Made by a program: the position numbers and the translations under genes. Below, piece by piece: positions 24,143 through 34,429 of a stretch of 64,000 bases of DNA. The notes beneath the pieces are model-generated. The model had not been told where the DNA came from. It saw only the letters and a list, made by a program, of their open reading frames with translations, and did no database searches. Every line of letters starts with the position of its first letter. The first letter of the stretch is position 1. Source of the stretch: Actinernus sp. WN-2022 (taxonomy: Eukaryota > Cnidaria > Anthozoa > Actiniaria > Actinernidae); the NCBI GenBank assembly GCA_030867875.1, contig JAOWCC010000936.1:15322095-15386094 (forward strand), read 5' to 3'.

Positions 24143-24540
24143 TGTAGTTAACATCCCAAAAAATGGGCAAACAAAAAGAAAGCCAGTTCAAGGAAGACAA
24201 CGATATGTTTTTTCCCATCATTTTCTTTTCCGTTTAGAAGAGTTTGGGCCCTGTGGATGCCTTTGTACACAACAGTTCAGGGTAATGAAATCGACAAGTT
24301 CGCGCTCGTATTCACCTGTTTTACACTCGTGTTCACTCGTGTTAGTTTTAGTTAAAATCCCAAACAATGGGCAAACAAAAAGAAAGCCAGTTCAAGGAAG
24401 ACAACGATATGTTTTTGTTCCACCATTTCCTTTTCCTTTTAGAAGAGTTTGGGCCCTTTGGATGCCGTTGTACACAACAATTCAGGGTAATGCAATCGAC
24501 AAGTTCGCGCGGGTCACTGGTAATTGTTTTGATCATCACT
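24125..24540 (+). repeat. ~205-bp tandem duplication
   Basis: Two successive copies share GGGCAAACAAAAAGAAAGCC, TTCAAGGAAGACAACGATAT and CAATTCAGGGTAATG-like blocks, each introduced by the 20-mer satellite units. The short ORFs over the copies are not supported as genes. Confidence 0.8.
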
Positions 24541-24544
24541 AATG

Positions 24545-25077
24545 TTTGAATTAGTTTGAGTTTGAGAGTTGTAGCATTTTCTCTTTGGCAGTAGTTCAAA
24601 TAAGGCAATATTGTATTTTACTTACATTTCCCTCTTCTAAAAAATACTTTTGCCTAGTTTTCGAAGTGGTCACACTTTTCCTCGTCGTGCTGTATAAATT
24701 AAACCGGACCCCCCGGCTCGACTTTGTGGAAAATCATTTTGGTTTTATGCGAACTACCTCTGCGAGCCTTTAATTGGAGTTTCGTTGTTTATAAGCAATT
24801 TGTTGAGTGGGTGAAAACAGTTAAACACGGTGTTCATACAAGGACTGGATGAGTTTTAAAGCAATCGACCTACTCGTCCAGCACGGTCATTGGGCGAAAG
24901 TGCTCAAAACATAGCCAAAGTGCTAAACAATGCAGGCACAGTACATGCTAAAACATTGTAGCCAATGTGATATTTAATGTGCAATACAGAAAAACAGAAA
25001 AAAAAATACAGAAAAAAAAACTGAACGAACACACACAAAATCTTGAACGAAAGAGCTCCAATTTAATAAGTTGAACA
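24545..25077. other. Unassigned spacer, probable intron
   Basis: No gene recognised. It lies 3' of the F5/8C exon and may contain intron or further exons; the expected last ~50 residues of the discoidin domain were not found here. Confidence 0.35.
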
Positions 25078-25155
25078 TTATATTTTAGTAGGGTTTGGGT
25101 ATTTTTTCTGGAAATAATTTATTTTTACATCGGTAGTCGTAAAATGAAAGCGTAC

Positions 25156-25469
25156 CTTGACCTGATCGGATTGTATGAGATATAACCAGTTTATCCCGTC
25201 ACGAGAGAACTGTAGACGATATGTTTTGACCCACTGGTTTGCCATGTGGTTCCCCTGTGTAGCCACAGCACATATAACGTGAGGTGATCCCAAGTCGATC
25301 TGTAGATATGGAGTAGGATCATTGGTAGAGGCGCACCACGATGATCCTCCAACATAGTTGAGCCTTGCGTTAGCGGGAGGAATAGAGCTGTTCAGTTGAG
25401 AGGATGACGTAATGTACATATCGGGTACTGCTCGTGTCTCCATACCTAGACTCCGTTTTATACATTCCA
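25156..25469 (-). CDS. F5/8 type C (discoidin) domain exon
   Basis: Encodes about the first two thirds of a coagulation factor 5/8 C domain, an extracellular ligand- or lipid-binding module. Visible family marks are RSLGME, ITSSSQLN, WCAST, PYLQIDLGS, AVATQGNH and WVKTYRLQFSRDGINW. The acceptor TTTGTTTCAG and donor AAG/GTACGC bound a 314-nt exon, phase 1 in and phase 0 out. The domain is incomplete (usually ~150 residues), so a further exon is expected at lower coordinates, not identified here. It follows the FN3 exon in the same phase and is probably the same gene. Confidence 0.88.
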
Positions 25470-25588
25470 CTGAAACAAATTTCCATTGGAAAAGTTCACT
25501 AGTATGCTCTTAGCATTTAGTTGTTACTGGAAACATCACTTTTGCCTTTTGGAAATAAAACTCATTTTGTATAAACTTTTACACTTAC

Positions 25589-25891
25589 TTGTAGGAAATG
25601 TCGTAAACGTCGAGTTTACCCAGTCACTTTCCCAAACTCTGGTGACGGTACGCATTTTGACAAAATACGTCGTGTTTGCCTGCAGACCACCTAATGTTTG
25701 TTGTCGTTTATCACCACTTGCTGTTTCTAAGAGTATTCCAGACGGATTACCCTTCGTACAGTATTGGATCTCAAAGTGTTCAATTATCATCTGTGTTGTG
25801 TTTGCAGTTGATAAGACCTGATCCCACTTCACTGTGACCGAGTTGTCAAAAATGTTCACAGTTGTTATATTCGTTGGATTTGGTGTAGAAC
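25589..25891 (-). CDS. Fibronectin type III domain exon
   Basis: A single exon of 303 nt encoding one FN3 beta-sandwich of about 100 residues. Marks are VTVKWDQV in strand B, HFEIQYCTKG in strand C, TLGGLQANTTYFVKMRTVT (L..NT.Y.VK.R) in strands E-F, and an end at FTTFP. The acceptor CTGTTTTAG and donor CAA/GTAAGT make it a symmetric phase 1-1 exon, the usual way extracellular modules shuffle. Upstream in transcription is the signal-peptide exon at 29323-29398, downstream the discoidin exon. The product is probably a secreted or cell-surface adhesion-type protein. Confidence 0.87.
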
Positions 25892-26467
25892 CTAAAACAG
25901 TTTAAAGTTTGAATATTAGCTAACTGATTAAAGTACCTATGAAGTGAAAACTTAGTGCCCTAATGGCGAACTCGTGGACATCACGTATTTCACGTATTTT
26001 AGTGTGCTCTCAAGGGTAAACATGTCAAATGTTCAAAGTTTAAGTTATTATTGCTCTTGTCATAGCCTGCATGTGCAGCCTGCAATACCATGTGGTCGAT
26101 GACGTCATAATTACGACATCACCACTAAGTGATTTATGTCTGTCAAAGTTGGAGACGCCTGCCATTAGAAATGAGTAAGCCTCGGGTGTGTACTAAAAAT
26201 CACGTGACGGATTACCTCATCGTTATGACATCACCACTACGTGATTCATGGGGACCCAAATACACAAAAAGAAAACAGAGACAATCACTCCTGTTTCTAA
26301 TTTTAAGTACGTACGCGTATTTACGTGAAATGTTTCGCGATAAATAAGAACACTACTTAAATATAAGCCTAAGACTTTAACAGGTTCAATTCATATCGGC
26401 CTGGGAATGTCGTTTGTCGTTTTGTCGTTTGCCGCTTCTCCGGGATAACCTGTTTTGAAATAGCTAT

Positions 26468-26650
26468 ATGTGAGTTCAGTTTGTTGGTATCTCGCCCGTG
26501 CTCCGAGGGTTTTTCTCCGTGTTCTCCGGTTTTCCTCCCTCCGCAAAAACCAACGCGCTAAATTCCAATTCGATCTGTGGATTAGCCGGGTCCTGCATGG
26601 CTTTGATCAGCCTCCATGGTTGTTTCAGGTCTCGTTAGAAATTCAAGGTC
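26468..26650 (+). repeat. SINE body fragment
   Basis: Carries GTGAGTTCAGTTTGTTGGTA, CCGTGCTCCGAGGGTTTTTC, TCCGGTTTTCCTCCCT and CTAAATTCCAATTCGATC, the same body as the full SINE at 38245-38535. The tRNA head is missing. Confidence 0.72.
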
Positions 26651-27243
26651 CCTCCCCTGGTCTTTTAGACTGATGAAATTTATTAGGTATAAGTGACCAA
26701 ATGCACTCATCTCATTGGACAAAATGCATTTTGAATATTAAAGAGTTCTTGAAGTGCTGTCTGGGATATCCTCAGTCGAAGTTACAAGCAGATAATAAAG
26801 GAAACTGTGTGATGTTGGTCATTTTACTGTGAAAACTTAAAGAAAACACCTTCAAGCCAATAGGAAAGAGGGAAGACAAAATATATTTGAACTACAAATG
26901 TGAGAACTTTCCTCACGGTCATTGAAATAAAAACTAAATAAAAACTTAAAAGTTATCTGATGAAAGTGTTACTTGGATGGTCTTCTATTGCATTTATGAG
27001 AATCAACCAATGAATTTACGAGAAAGAACAATAGAAAACTAACATTCCTAACTTTTTACATTCCTTGTCGTTAGAATTCAGTGCTATCCTTCTTATCCGG
27101 AGCATTACTTAACTAATAGTTACATTGTGTAATTAGTGAAATTAATATACCGTACCTACTTCGTCTTGTCTCTAGTTTTGTCTCTGTTTTCACTTGTGCT
27201 TTTGAACGAATTCGTAATTTACCATTGTATTGTAAACTCAATA

Positions 27244-27698
27244 AAGCCTGGTTTACACTAGTGACATAAGCACAAGCAACATACGCTAACGCAGTGCCGT
27301 ATGTATCATTAGCGGTACTTGTTCTACTCTCGACTGATCGATAGCAATATGTTAAGCCTGGTTTACACTACTGACATATATAAGCACAAGCAACATACGC
27401 AGACGCAGTGTCATATTTATCATTAGCAGTACTTGTTCTACTCTCGACTGATCGATAGCAATATGTTAAGCCTGGTTTACACTAGTGACATAAGCACAAG
27501 CAACATACGCTAACGCAGTGCCGTATTTATCATTAGCGGTACTTGTTCTAATGCTTACAGGCGCGAGATAAGAACAAGTAACATATGCAGACGCAGTATT
27601 TATCATTAGCGGCGGGCGGTACTTGTTCTAACTTACAGGTGTGAGATAAGAACAAGAGCCGCTAATGATCAATGCATCTGCGTGTGAAAACCAGCCTT
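27244..27698. repeat. ~112-bp tandem units with an inverted end
   Basis: Units start AAGCCTGGTTTACACTAG at 27244, 27354 and about 27468, spacing 110-114 bp. The right end reads inverted (AACAAGAGCCGCTAATGATC ... CCAGCCTT), so the block resembles a DNA transposon whose left terminal part was amplified in tandem. TSD not clear. Confidence 0.72.
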
Positions 27699-27729
27699 GA
27701 CTGAATTAGAGTTTATGTATAGGTTATAT

Positions 27730-27777
27730 ACCTTAACCTCGGTGTATACCAGATTCATCATACACCGAGGTTAAGGT
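27730..27777. repeat. 17-bp-stem hairpin
   Basis: ACCTTAACCTCGGTGTA and its exact inverse TACACCGAGGTTAAGGT are separated by 14 bases. Within the intron it could fold in RNA, or it may be a tiny palindromic repeat. Confidence 0.7.
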
Positions 27778-29322
27778 CTTATATCATGCTTGGCGAGGTT
27801 TACTAATTGATGTTTTGGATATTTCCACTGACGTACATTTTATTTGAAGTGAAATCGAAGGATAAGTTTTGCATGTGAAATTTTAGGTATTTTAAATTTT
27901 ATCCGTGTGTTCTTTTGGGATCATAGCATAGCATATCATGAATTATTAATGAGGTCGATGACTGGTCATCAACCTCATTAGAGGTTGATAACTTAAGTCA
28001 TCAACCTGTAAATTCAGTAGCTTTATCAGCTCCGCACTCCCCTGGAAATATTCAAAACCGCTCCCGACTTTAACACACTTTCATTGTCAGAAATTTATTA
28101 CATTGTGGGCGGGGCGTAAAATTGTGCAATAGCGCCTGTCAATCATAACCCTCTATTTCTCAGGCTCTCTAGCATTTTAATTCTTGCCACCCATTCACTA
28201 CATATTCAGGCAAGTATTGCAGAAGTTCTCACATTATGGAATGAGCTAGCTAGAGAATAACAATTTTATCGAGGACCGAGAGCTGTTATTTACCGGGAAC
28301 ACACTCGAGTTTTTTTTTCCTCGTTTTTTTAATATATTCCAGCCACCGCCAAGACAAAACTTAAAAGACAGATTTAACTACAGGGAGCCATTCACACTGA
28401 GTTACGAATAAACTAGTTACCAGGTTCTTACAGGCTAATCGAGAGCAACTGATGGCGGATGAAAGTTCAGAGAAGAAGTCGACGGACGTACGGGTTTCGT
28501 TTTGATGTTCTTTCGAACTGTGGTAGTGTACAGATACCTGAAAATCACTCAAATTTAACCTCACTTGGAAGCTGTCGGTATATACTAAGTTACATTTACA
28601 TATAATTGTGTGATAAAATGACATTTAAGCTACTCGATTCCATCGATACAAATTAAGAAACGCTAATGCTTATTCTCCAAAGTTGATCAAAGCAACCATC
28701 AGTGTGGCTAAAATGAAGGAAATTACAGTGAACTTGGAGGCCAAAACACACGGTTAGTGCATTAATTCGAATAAGCTCAGGAAGCCAGAATTATTCGCTT
28801 CAACTCGATTACATGCAAGTTTACAGTCAATAACATGCAAGAAAATACGATACAAACGATACATTAGAAGGTTTATTGTAATTCTGCTTCACAATTGGAC
28901 TCCAAACACAAACTTCCATACACAGTACTGTAAAATTCTGAGCAATACAATGTCTATTTACGGTCGTAATTTGATGCCTAATGCCCACGCGTGGGATCGA
29001 TTTCTGACAATGGATTGCTTGGGGGTGATGAGTTAGTTATAGTCTATCAAAGAACATAGGAAATTGAGCCAAGGATGATATAAGGAATGATTTAGACCTA
29101 TTCCAAGCGTCCAACTTTTCATGCTATTTAGCTCATTAGCATTGGATTCAGCACATTAAAAGCTCTACGTTTGAGATAGGCCTTTATGCTTGTATGGCAG
29201 AATTGTCTTATTTCCGCATTAGGACAGCGGTTAGCAGTGATTCAGGACAGATTCGTATGAAAAGATAATAAATCGTTCAGTGTTCGATCAACATTACGGC
29301 ATTAAAAAAATACTTGACTTAC

Positions 29323-29398
29323 CTGTTGAAGAATCCCGGACTAACCCGAGCAGAACATAGAACATTAAGTACAAAAAACTTTGGAAATCGGCCGCCAT
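29323..29398 (-). CDS. Signal-peptide first exon of FN3/F5/8C gene
   Basis: From the ATG at 29398 (minus) the exon encodes MAADFQSFLYLMFYVLLGL and a few more residues ending at a canonical donor CAG/GTAAG, phase 1. A short N-region, a hydrophobic core YLMFYVLLGLV and a small polar end are a typical secretory signal. It matches in phase the FN3 exon 3.4 kb downstream. The start is preceded only 50 bp upstream by the edge of a transposable element, so its promoter may be partly element-derived. Confidence 0.68.
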
Positions 29399-29585
29399 AC
29401 TGAATATAATGTAAAAGTGAAACTGTCATCAGATATCTACTTTCGAACCATTCTCGTTCCCAGTGCCTCCTCAACTAACTCTGGTAAGACACGAAACCGG
29501 ATGTCCTAGATTCTAGGACATTGAAACTGCGCATGCTCTTAGAACTCATTTCCGATTTGCTAACTAAAGCAATGGCGGTCCTCAT

Positions 29586-29861
29586 GGAATCGAAGCTATC
29601 CAGTTCGCCCTTGCAAAGCTTAAAATACAGTTTTCTTTAAAAACTAAACACTTGGAAGCTATTCGGGTAATTAGTATCGATAAGAAGGACTGTTTCTGTG
29701 TCCTTCCGACCGGTTATGGTAAATAGTTAATTTACCAAAGTTTACCGTTTGAGTTTAATGCTCTTCAAGGTTCATCCAACTCAATCGTGGTCGTCATATC
29801 TCCTCTCAACGCAATTATCGAGGAGTGCACAGAACATGCTGATTTTCAGCTGCTGGATTAG
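29586..29861 (+). pseudogene. RecQ-like helicase N-terminal fragment
   Basis: The frame from 29586 reads like the start of a RecQ/DEAD-box helicase: a Q-motif-type region (KTKHLEAIRVI), then motif I LPTGYGK at about 29703-29723, and motif Ia-like SNSIVVVISPLNAIIEE near 29790. The codon expected for the Walker A serine is TAG (29724-29726), while the same frame continues as LIYQSLPFEF. A second stop comes at 29859. RecQ enzymes unwind DNA 3'-5'; this piece lacks the rest of the motor and is a captured fragment. Confidence 0.75.
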
Positions 29862-30047
29862 ACTGCAGGGCAGATGGTCGAGGAAGAATAGTCCTATGTA
29901 CCTGTTGTAGGTTAGCAAGGGCTATAGCGCTCAGTGCACTCGGCGCGGAATGTGTTTTGATGGTGGATTACTAGGAGAGCTATAATTTTGCTTTCGACCT
30001 CGTTTTAGCCTGGAATTTTGGATCGCCGCGGTTTGATGTTCATGCGA

Positions 30048-30294
30048 TTACTGAACCATCTCACGGAATTTTTCGGCAGTTTCAAGAGAGCGTTTGCACG
30101 GACAGCATATTTTTGTAGGGTAGGATTCTTCCCAGAAAATGAACGGATGGCTTACATAAGAACCCAAACTTTTCCTCAGGTCGCTGTTTAAAAACACTGA
30201 GTGATTCTTATCCGATATTACGGCGTTGCAGCAAATACATGTATATATTTCGATCGAAAAGCTTTTCTGCTGACTTTTTTGGCGTAACATCCGC
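30048..30294 (-). pseudogene. ZAD-like cysteine-rich exon
   Basis: Encodes a short protein with a paired cysteine layout: CICC near the start, then a hydrophobic stretch (SVFLNSDLRKSLGSYV), then CCPC and a helix ERSLETAEKFREM-like end. This resembles the ZAD/zinc-associated N-terminal domain (C-x2-C ... C-x2-C) of DNA-binding proteins. An ATG in a second frame (ATGGCGGATG, about 30298) suggests the true start may be frame-shifted. It lies opposite to the RecQ fragment within the same TIR element. Assignment is tentative. Confidence 0.4.
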
Positions 30295-30799
30295 CATTAT
30301 TGGGTTATAGTCGATCGAAGGGAGATTTTAATTACCTTTCGGCTTTTGTCACCATACATTACATATATGAATGTTTATTAATTAATTAATCTGTTTAATC
30401 ATATTCTTTTAAAAGGCACATCACTTCATTCTTTATTATTTTCACATATGAATGTTTATTCTTTTGATTATTTTACTTTTATTGAAAGAACACCTCAAAA
30501 AATGCCTTATTTTACTTATGTTTACAACGGAAGTGATTTATCCACTAAGTGAACCGGAAGAAAAGCGCTGTGCGCAGCACCTGTTCAATTTTTTCTTCAT
30601 CGCGCAGCCGATTTGGCTAGCCAATCAAATTAGAGCCTGTTTTGTGTCTTACCAGAGCCTCTGATTTTTCAGTTAGTTGAAGAGGCACTGGGAACGAGAA
30701 TGCTTTCGAACTCCAAACATGACCGACTAAGACGGTGTGTAGTTTCAAGTTTCAGATTTCAAGTTTAGATTATTTGACTCAATGTATGGCGGCGTCCAA

Positions 30800-31565
30800 T
30801 GCCAATGAGTACATTTAACCGAGATGCTTGTGTATTGTTCAGTTATTACTGCCTTTTGGCATTATTGTACCTCAAAATTTCGAACCGCTGACCATAAAGA
30901 GCGTGTACAGTTTGCGAACAGCCGCTGACCACATGGAGGTTGCCGCAATATTTTTTTCTGGCATCAGAACCTTGCACGATTTTTTTAAAGTTTCGCCCTT
31001 GCTTGATTTTTTTTCTGGGTGATATTGCAATTGGCTCGCTCGATTATTTTCTGTGCAAATTCGGCTTGCTCGTTTTTTTTTTTTGTTATTTGGGGGGGGG
31101 GGGTGGGGTGGGGAGGGAGATTTTGAAAATTTTCCGCGATCCGGTTTCTCCGATCTAGTGAGATGGCTTTCAGAAGTAGGCATTTATAGATTGTGCTCGG
31201 CAACTTTTGGGCAACTTTTGGAGTCTCGAGCAACTTTTTGAAGTTTACGCAACTGTAAGCATTTTTTGGAGTTTTGATCAACTTTTGAGCAATTTGTTAA
31301 AAAAATTGAGCCACAAATAAAATTTTAGAGTTTTAAAATACAAGATCTGTGTAAATACGGCAGAAAACACCCTGAACAATCCTTACAAAAAGAAAGCAGT
31401 TTATTATGTGCCCTCGATTACCTCCATGTGGTCAGCGGCTGTTCGCAAACTGTACACGCTCTTTATGGTCAGCGGTTCGAGATTTTGAGGTATAATAATG
31501 CCAAAAGGCAGTAATAACTGAACAATACACAAGCATCTCGGTTAAATGTACTTATTGGCAAGTTA
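30800..31565. repeat. ~145-bp inverted repeat pair
   Basis: 30800-30945 (GAGATGCTTGTGTATTGTTC, CGAACAGCCGCTGACCACAT) is repeated inverted at 31415-31565. The ~470-bp centre holds a G-run (31097-31118) and the left end of the larger palindrome. It may be a separate MITE whose centre and surroundings were rearranged. Confidence 0.8.
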
Positions 31566-32119
31566 AACGTTGTACATAGTGTAAAAAAAACTTTATAAAG
31601 TGTTGTTTAAAGCTTTTACTTCAATAAAGCGGTTTATATTGTAAAGCAACTTCTTGAATTATTGAAGCAACTTTTCTCCTTTTTGGGCAACTTTTTGAGC
31701 AACTTTTAACCCTTTTTTGAGCAACTTTTTCGAAGCTCCATCTCCAAAAATATGTCAGTTATGGTTGCTTTGTCGCATTTCGGAGGAATCGTATTACAAA
31801 ACCATGCAGGGGAATATCAAAATTCAATTTGGTTATCATGCTTTCGGTGAAAAGGCGAAAACATAAATCCGACTAGATATAAGGGTAGATATGCGGGAAA
31901 CACCGTCAAGAGCTCTCTTTTTAGAATTTCCAATTCCCCAACAAACGTTTGTTTTGCAGCAGAGTTCTCAATTGACATTGTGTAAAAAATTCAGACAAAT
32001 CCAATCAACTCTTCTTGAGTTAGAGCTTTTAAAAACTCTATTTTGGTTGAAAATCGAAAGCGTAGAAAATAGCCCAAGATTTCCCGAAAATGCAATGTTG
32101 TTTTCCGATCAAAGCTACG

Positions 32120-32328
32120 CGCCGATCTATGCTCTCTACACGATCTATGCTGTCTACACGATCTATGCTCTCTACACGATCTATGGTCTCTATGCTCTCT
32201 ACACGATCTATGCTCTCTATGCTCTCTACACGATCTATGCTCTCTACACGATCTATACTCTCTACACGATCTACGCTATCTACACGATCTATACTCTCTA
32301 CACGATCTATGCTTTCTACAGGGTCTAG
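32120..32328. repeat. 18-bp minisatellite
   Basis: About 11 copies of CTCTACACGATCTATGCT with point variants. As 18 is a multiple of three, it creates apparent proteins with YTIYAL-type repeats on plus and VESIDR-type repeats on minus; neither is supported as a gene. Confidence 0.93.
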
Positions 32329-33164
32329 ACACTGTGGTATATATATATATTTCAGTGATATAGAGACACACCCTATTTCAGTGGTTGATATGTCGAGAAA
32401 GAGCCCTCGGCGGCTTCCTATCAATCAGATCAATTCTTCTTTATGTTCAGATGTGGACCACTCGGCACTCTGTCTGAACTTGTCGGGTTTTGCGAGGCTC
32501 GTAGTCGTTTGCTTCTTTCCAAGCTAAGGGCATCCTGCTGGAGCTTAGCCCTGCTTGCTTTTTGGAAGACATAAGGCCAACAACCCATGGATCGGGGCTG
32601 GAAAAACGTTTATCAATAAACATGAAATGAATTTATGCTAGCTTTCGTTACGGGCGAGTGAGCACATGTCATGTGTTAATTGACCTGCTGATACGAAGAT
32701 CTCAAATTTCCTTTAAAATTAAAAAAATAGGGGGGGGGGGGGGAAACACTTTCCAACAGAAATGTAGTTTTTGCTAGCCTGAATTTCAGCCGTCTCCTCC
32801 GGTTCGTTCCTCCTGAAATTCAAGCTAAGTTTTGGCAGCAATTTTTCACATACCAAAAACTGTTTAAAAAAAATCAGTACGCAAAAGGAAGTTTTTAACC
32901 GGAAGTAAAAAGTTATGTTTGATTGACAGCAAGTCAATTAACACATGACATGTTCTCACTCGCCCGTAACGAAAGCTAGCATAAATTCATTTCATGTTTT
33001 TTGAGAAACGTTTTTCCAGCCCCAATCCATGGGTTGTTGGCCTTATGTCTTCCAAAAAGCAAGCAGAGCTAAATGCTCCAGCAGGGGTAAGCTCCAGCAG
33101 GATGCCCTTAGCGTGGAAAGAAGCAAAACAAGGCCAAACAATGCATACGACTACGAGGGTCTGA

Positions 33165-33400
33165 ATGGGGGGGGGGGGGGGGGGGTCTACATGTCAGTTG
33201 TCAGTTAAAATTTTGGCCATTTGTCAGTTGTCAGTTAGCCCTAGTTAATCATTACTAGAGAAAATTTACAATGTTTGACCCATAAAAACCAAATTTGTCA
33301 GTTGTCAGTTATTTTTCGGTTGTCAGTTGTCAGTACAAAAATCGTCATTTGTCAGTTGTCAGTTATTTTTAAGGCTGTTTGTCAGTAGTCAGTTAACCCC
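33165..33400. repeat. G-run plus TGTCAGT-rich degenerate repeat
   Basis: A run of about 17 G is followed by irregular repeats of TTGTCAGTTGTCAGTT. It interrupts the right arm of the giant palindrome and is absent from the left arm. Confidence 0.8.
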
Positions 33401-34304
33401 ATTCATGCCCTCGACTACGAGCCTCGCAAAACCCGACAAGTTCAGACAGAGTACCGAGTGGTCCACATCTGAACATAAAGAAGAATTGATAGGAACCAGC
33501 CGAGAGAAGATTTGTTTCCAAGAAAGCTTAGATGGAAACATATTAAAACTCTGAATCGCTTGAAACCAACACCACGATCTCGCTATTTGCCGTGCTGTTT
33601 CACTGTCACTGGCATTTAAGGCCTTTGATTTCTGTGCCCTTCCTTTGTCATTTATAGGTTAGGACCTTTCGTCTTTTCCATTTTCCAAGTCATAAGAAAA
33701 CTAGAACCGGCTATAATATATTCTCGCTTTGATCGGAAATCAACATTAAATTTTCGGGAAATCTTGGGCTATTTTCTACGCTTTCGATTTTCAACCAAAA
33801 TAGAGTTTTTAAAAAGCTCTAACTCAAGAAGAATTGATTCGATTTGTCTGAATTTTTTACAAAATGTCAATTATATCTCTGCTGCAAAACAAAAAAATTT
33901 GTTGGGGAATTGGGAAATTCTAAAAAGAGAGCTCTTGACGGTGTTTCCCGTATATTTACCCTTATATCTAGTCGGATTTTCACCGAAAACATGATAAACC
34001 AAATCGAATTTTGATATTCCCCCCTGCACGGTTTTGTAATACGATTCCTCCGAAATGCGACAAAGCAAGCATAAAATATTTTTGGAGTTGGAGCTTCTGA
34101 AAGCCATCTCACTAGATCGGAGAAACGGGATCGCGGAAAATTTTCAAAATCAGACAAAGCAGTCATGCTGAAAGATAATACCGTTAAATTAGCGACACGC
34201 CACGGCTGCAAGAGCTCAAGTGACCCATACAACAGTCCGTTTCATACAGAAACCTGTATATAGCGGGGCCATTTCGCGTCCGCTTAAAAAAAAGGAAATT
34301 TGAG

Positions 34305-34425
34305 ATGTTCGTATCACCGTATCACCGTATCACTGTATCAATGTATCACCGTATCACCGTATCATTGTATCACTGTATCATTGTATCACTGTATCTTGGT
34401 ATCTCCGTATCATTGTATCTTGTAA
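34305..34425. repeat. 9-bp tandem repeat (GTATCACCG)n
   Basis: About 13 copies of a nonamer GTATCACCG / GTATCACTG / GTATCATTG. The ORF across it (SLYHCIIVSLY-type) is a repeat artefact. Confidence 0.9.
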
Positions 34426-34429
34426 CACG

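Larger units (their letters stand above)
25892..29322 (-). other. Large intron of the FN3/F5/8C gene
   Basis: Inferred intron of 3.4 kb between the signal-peptide exon and the FN3 exon; both flanking splice sites are phase 1. It contains a SINE fragment (26468-26640), a tandem/TIR repeat (27244-27698) and a hairpin (27730-27777). No further exon was recognised inside, though a small missed exon is possible. Confidence 0.6.
29449..30702. mobile_element. TIR element carrying RecQ and ZAD-like fragments
   Basis: Ends CATTCTCGTTCCCAGTGCCTC and the inverse GAGG-CACTGGGAACGAGAATG are perfect terminal inverts for 15 bp, and the similarity continues to GTAAGACAC (29485) and its inverse at 30635. An exact 9-bp direct duplication CTTTCGAAC flanks it (29440-29448, 30703-30711), typical of Mutator-type insertion. 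Inside are a plus-strand RecQ-like fragment and a minus-strand Cys-rich exon. No transposase is present, so it is a non-autonomous, gene-fragment-carrying (Pack-MULE-like) element. Confidence 0.85.
31124..34148. repeat. Interrupted giant palindrome (~3 kb)
   Basis: Concentric inverted matches share one centre near 32820: 31124-31180 with 34092-34148; about 31735-32115 with 33730-34085; 32400-32530 with 33085-33125 and 33410-33500; 32560-32695 with 32935-33060. The left arm is broken by an insertion at about 31181-31730 (GCAACTTTT-rich) and a minisatellite; the right arm by a TGTCAGT-rich insert (33165-33400). No coding sequence is supported; ORFs on opposite strands are mirror images. Confidence 0.85.

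Noticed and set aside
31891..32527. Repeat proteins with YTIYAL or VESIDR units
   Set aside because: Explained by the 18-bp minisatellite; both strands give ORFs and no start or splice context supports a gene.
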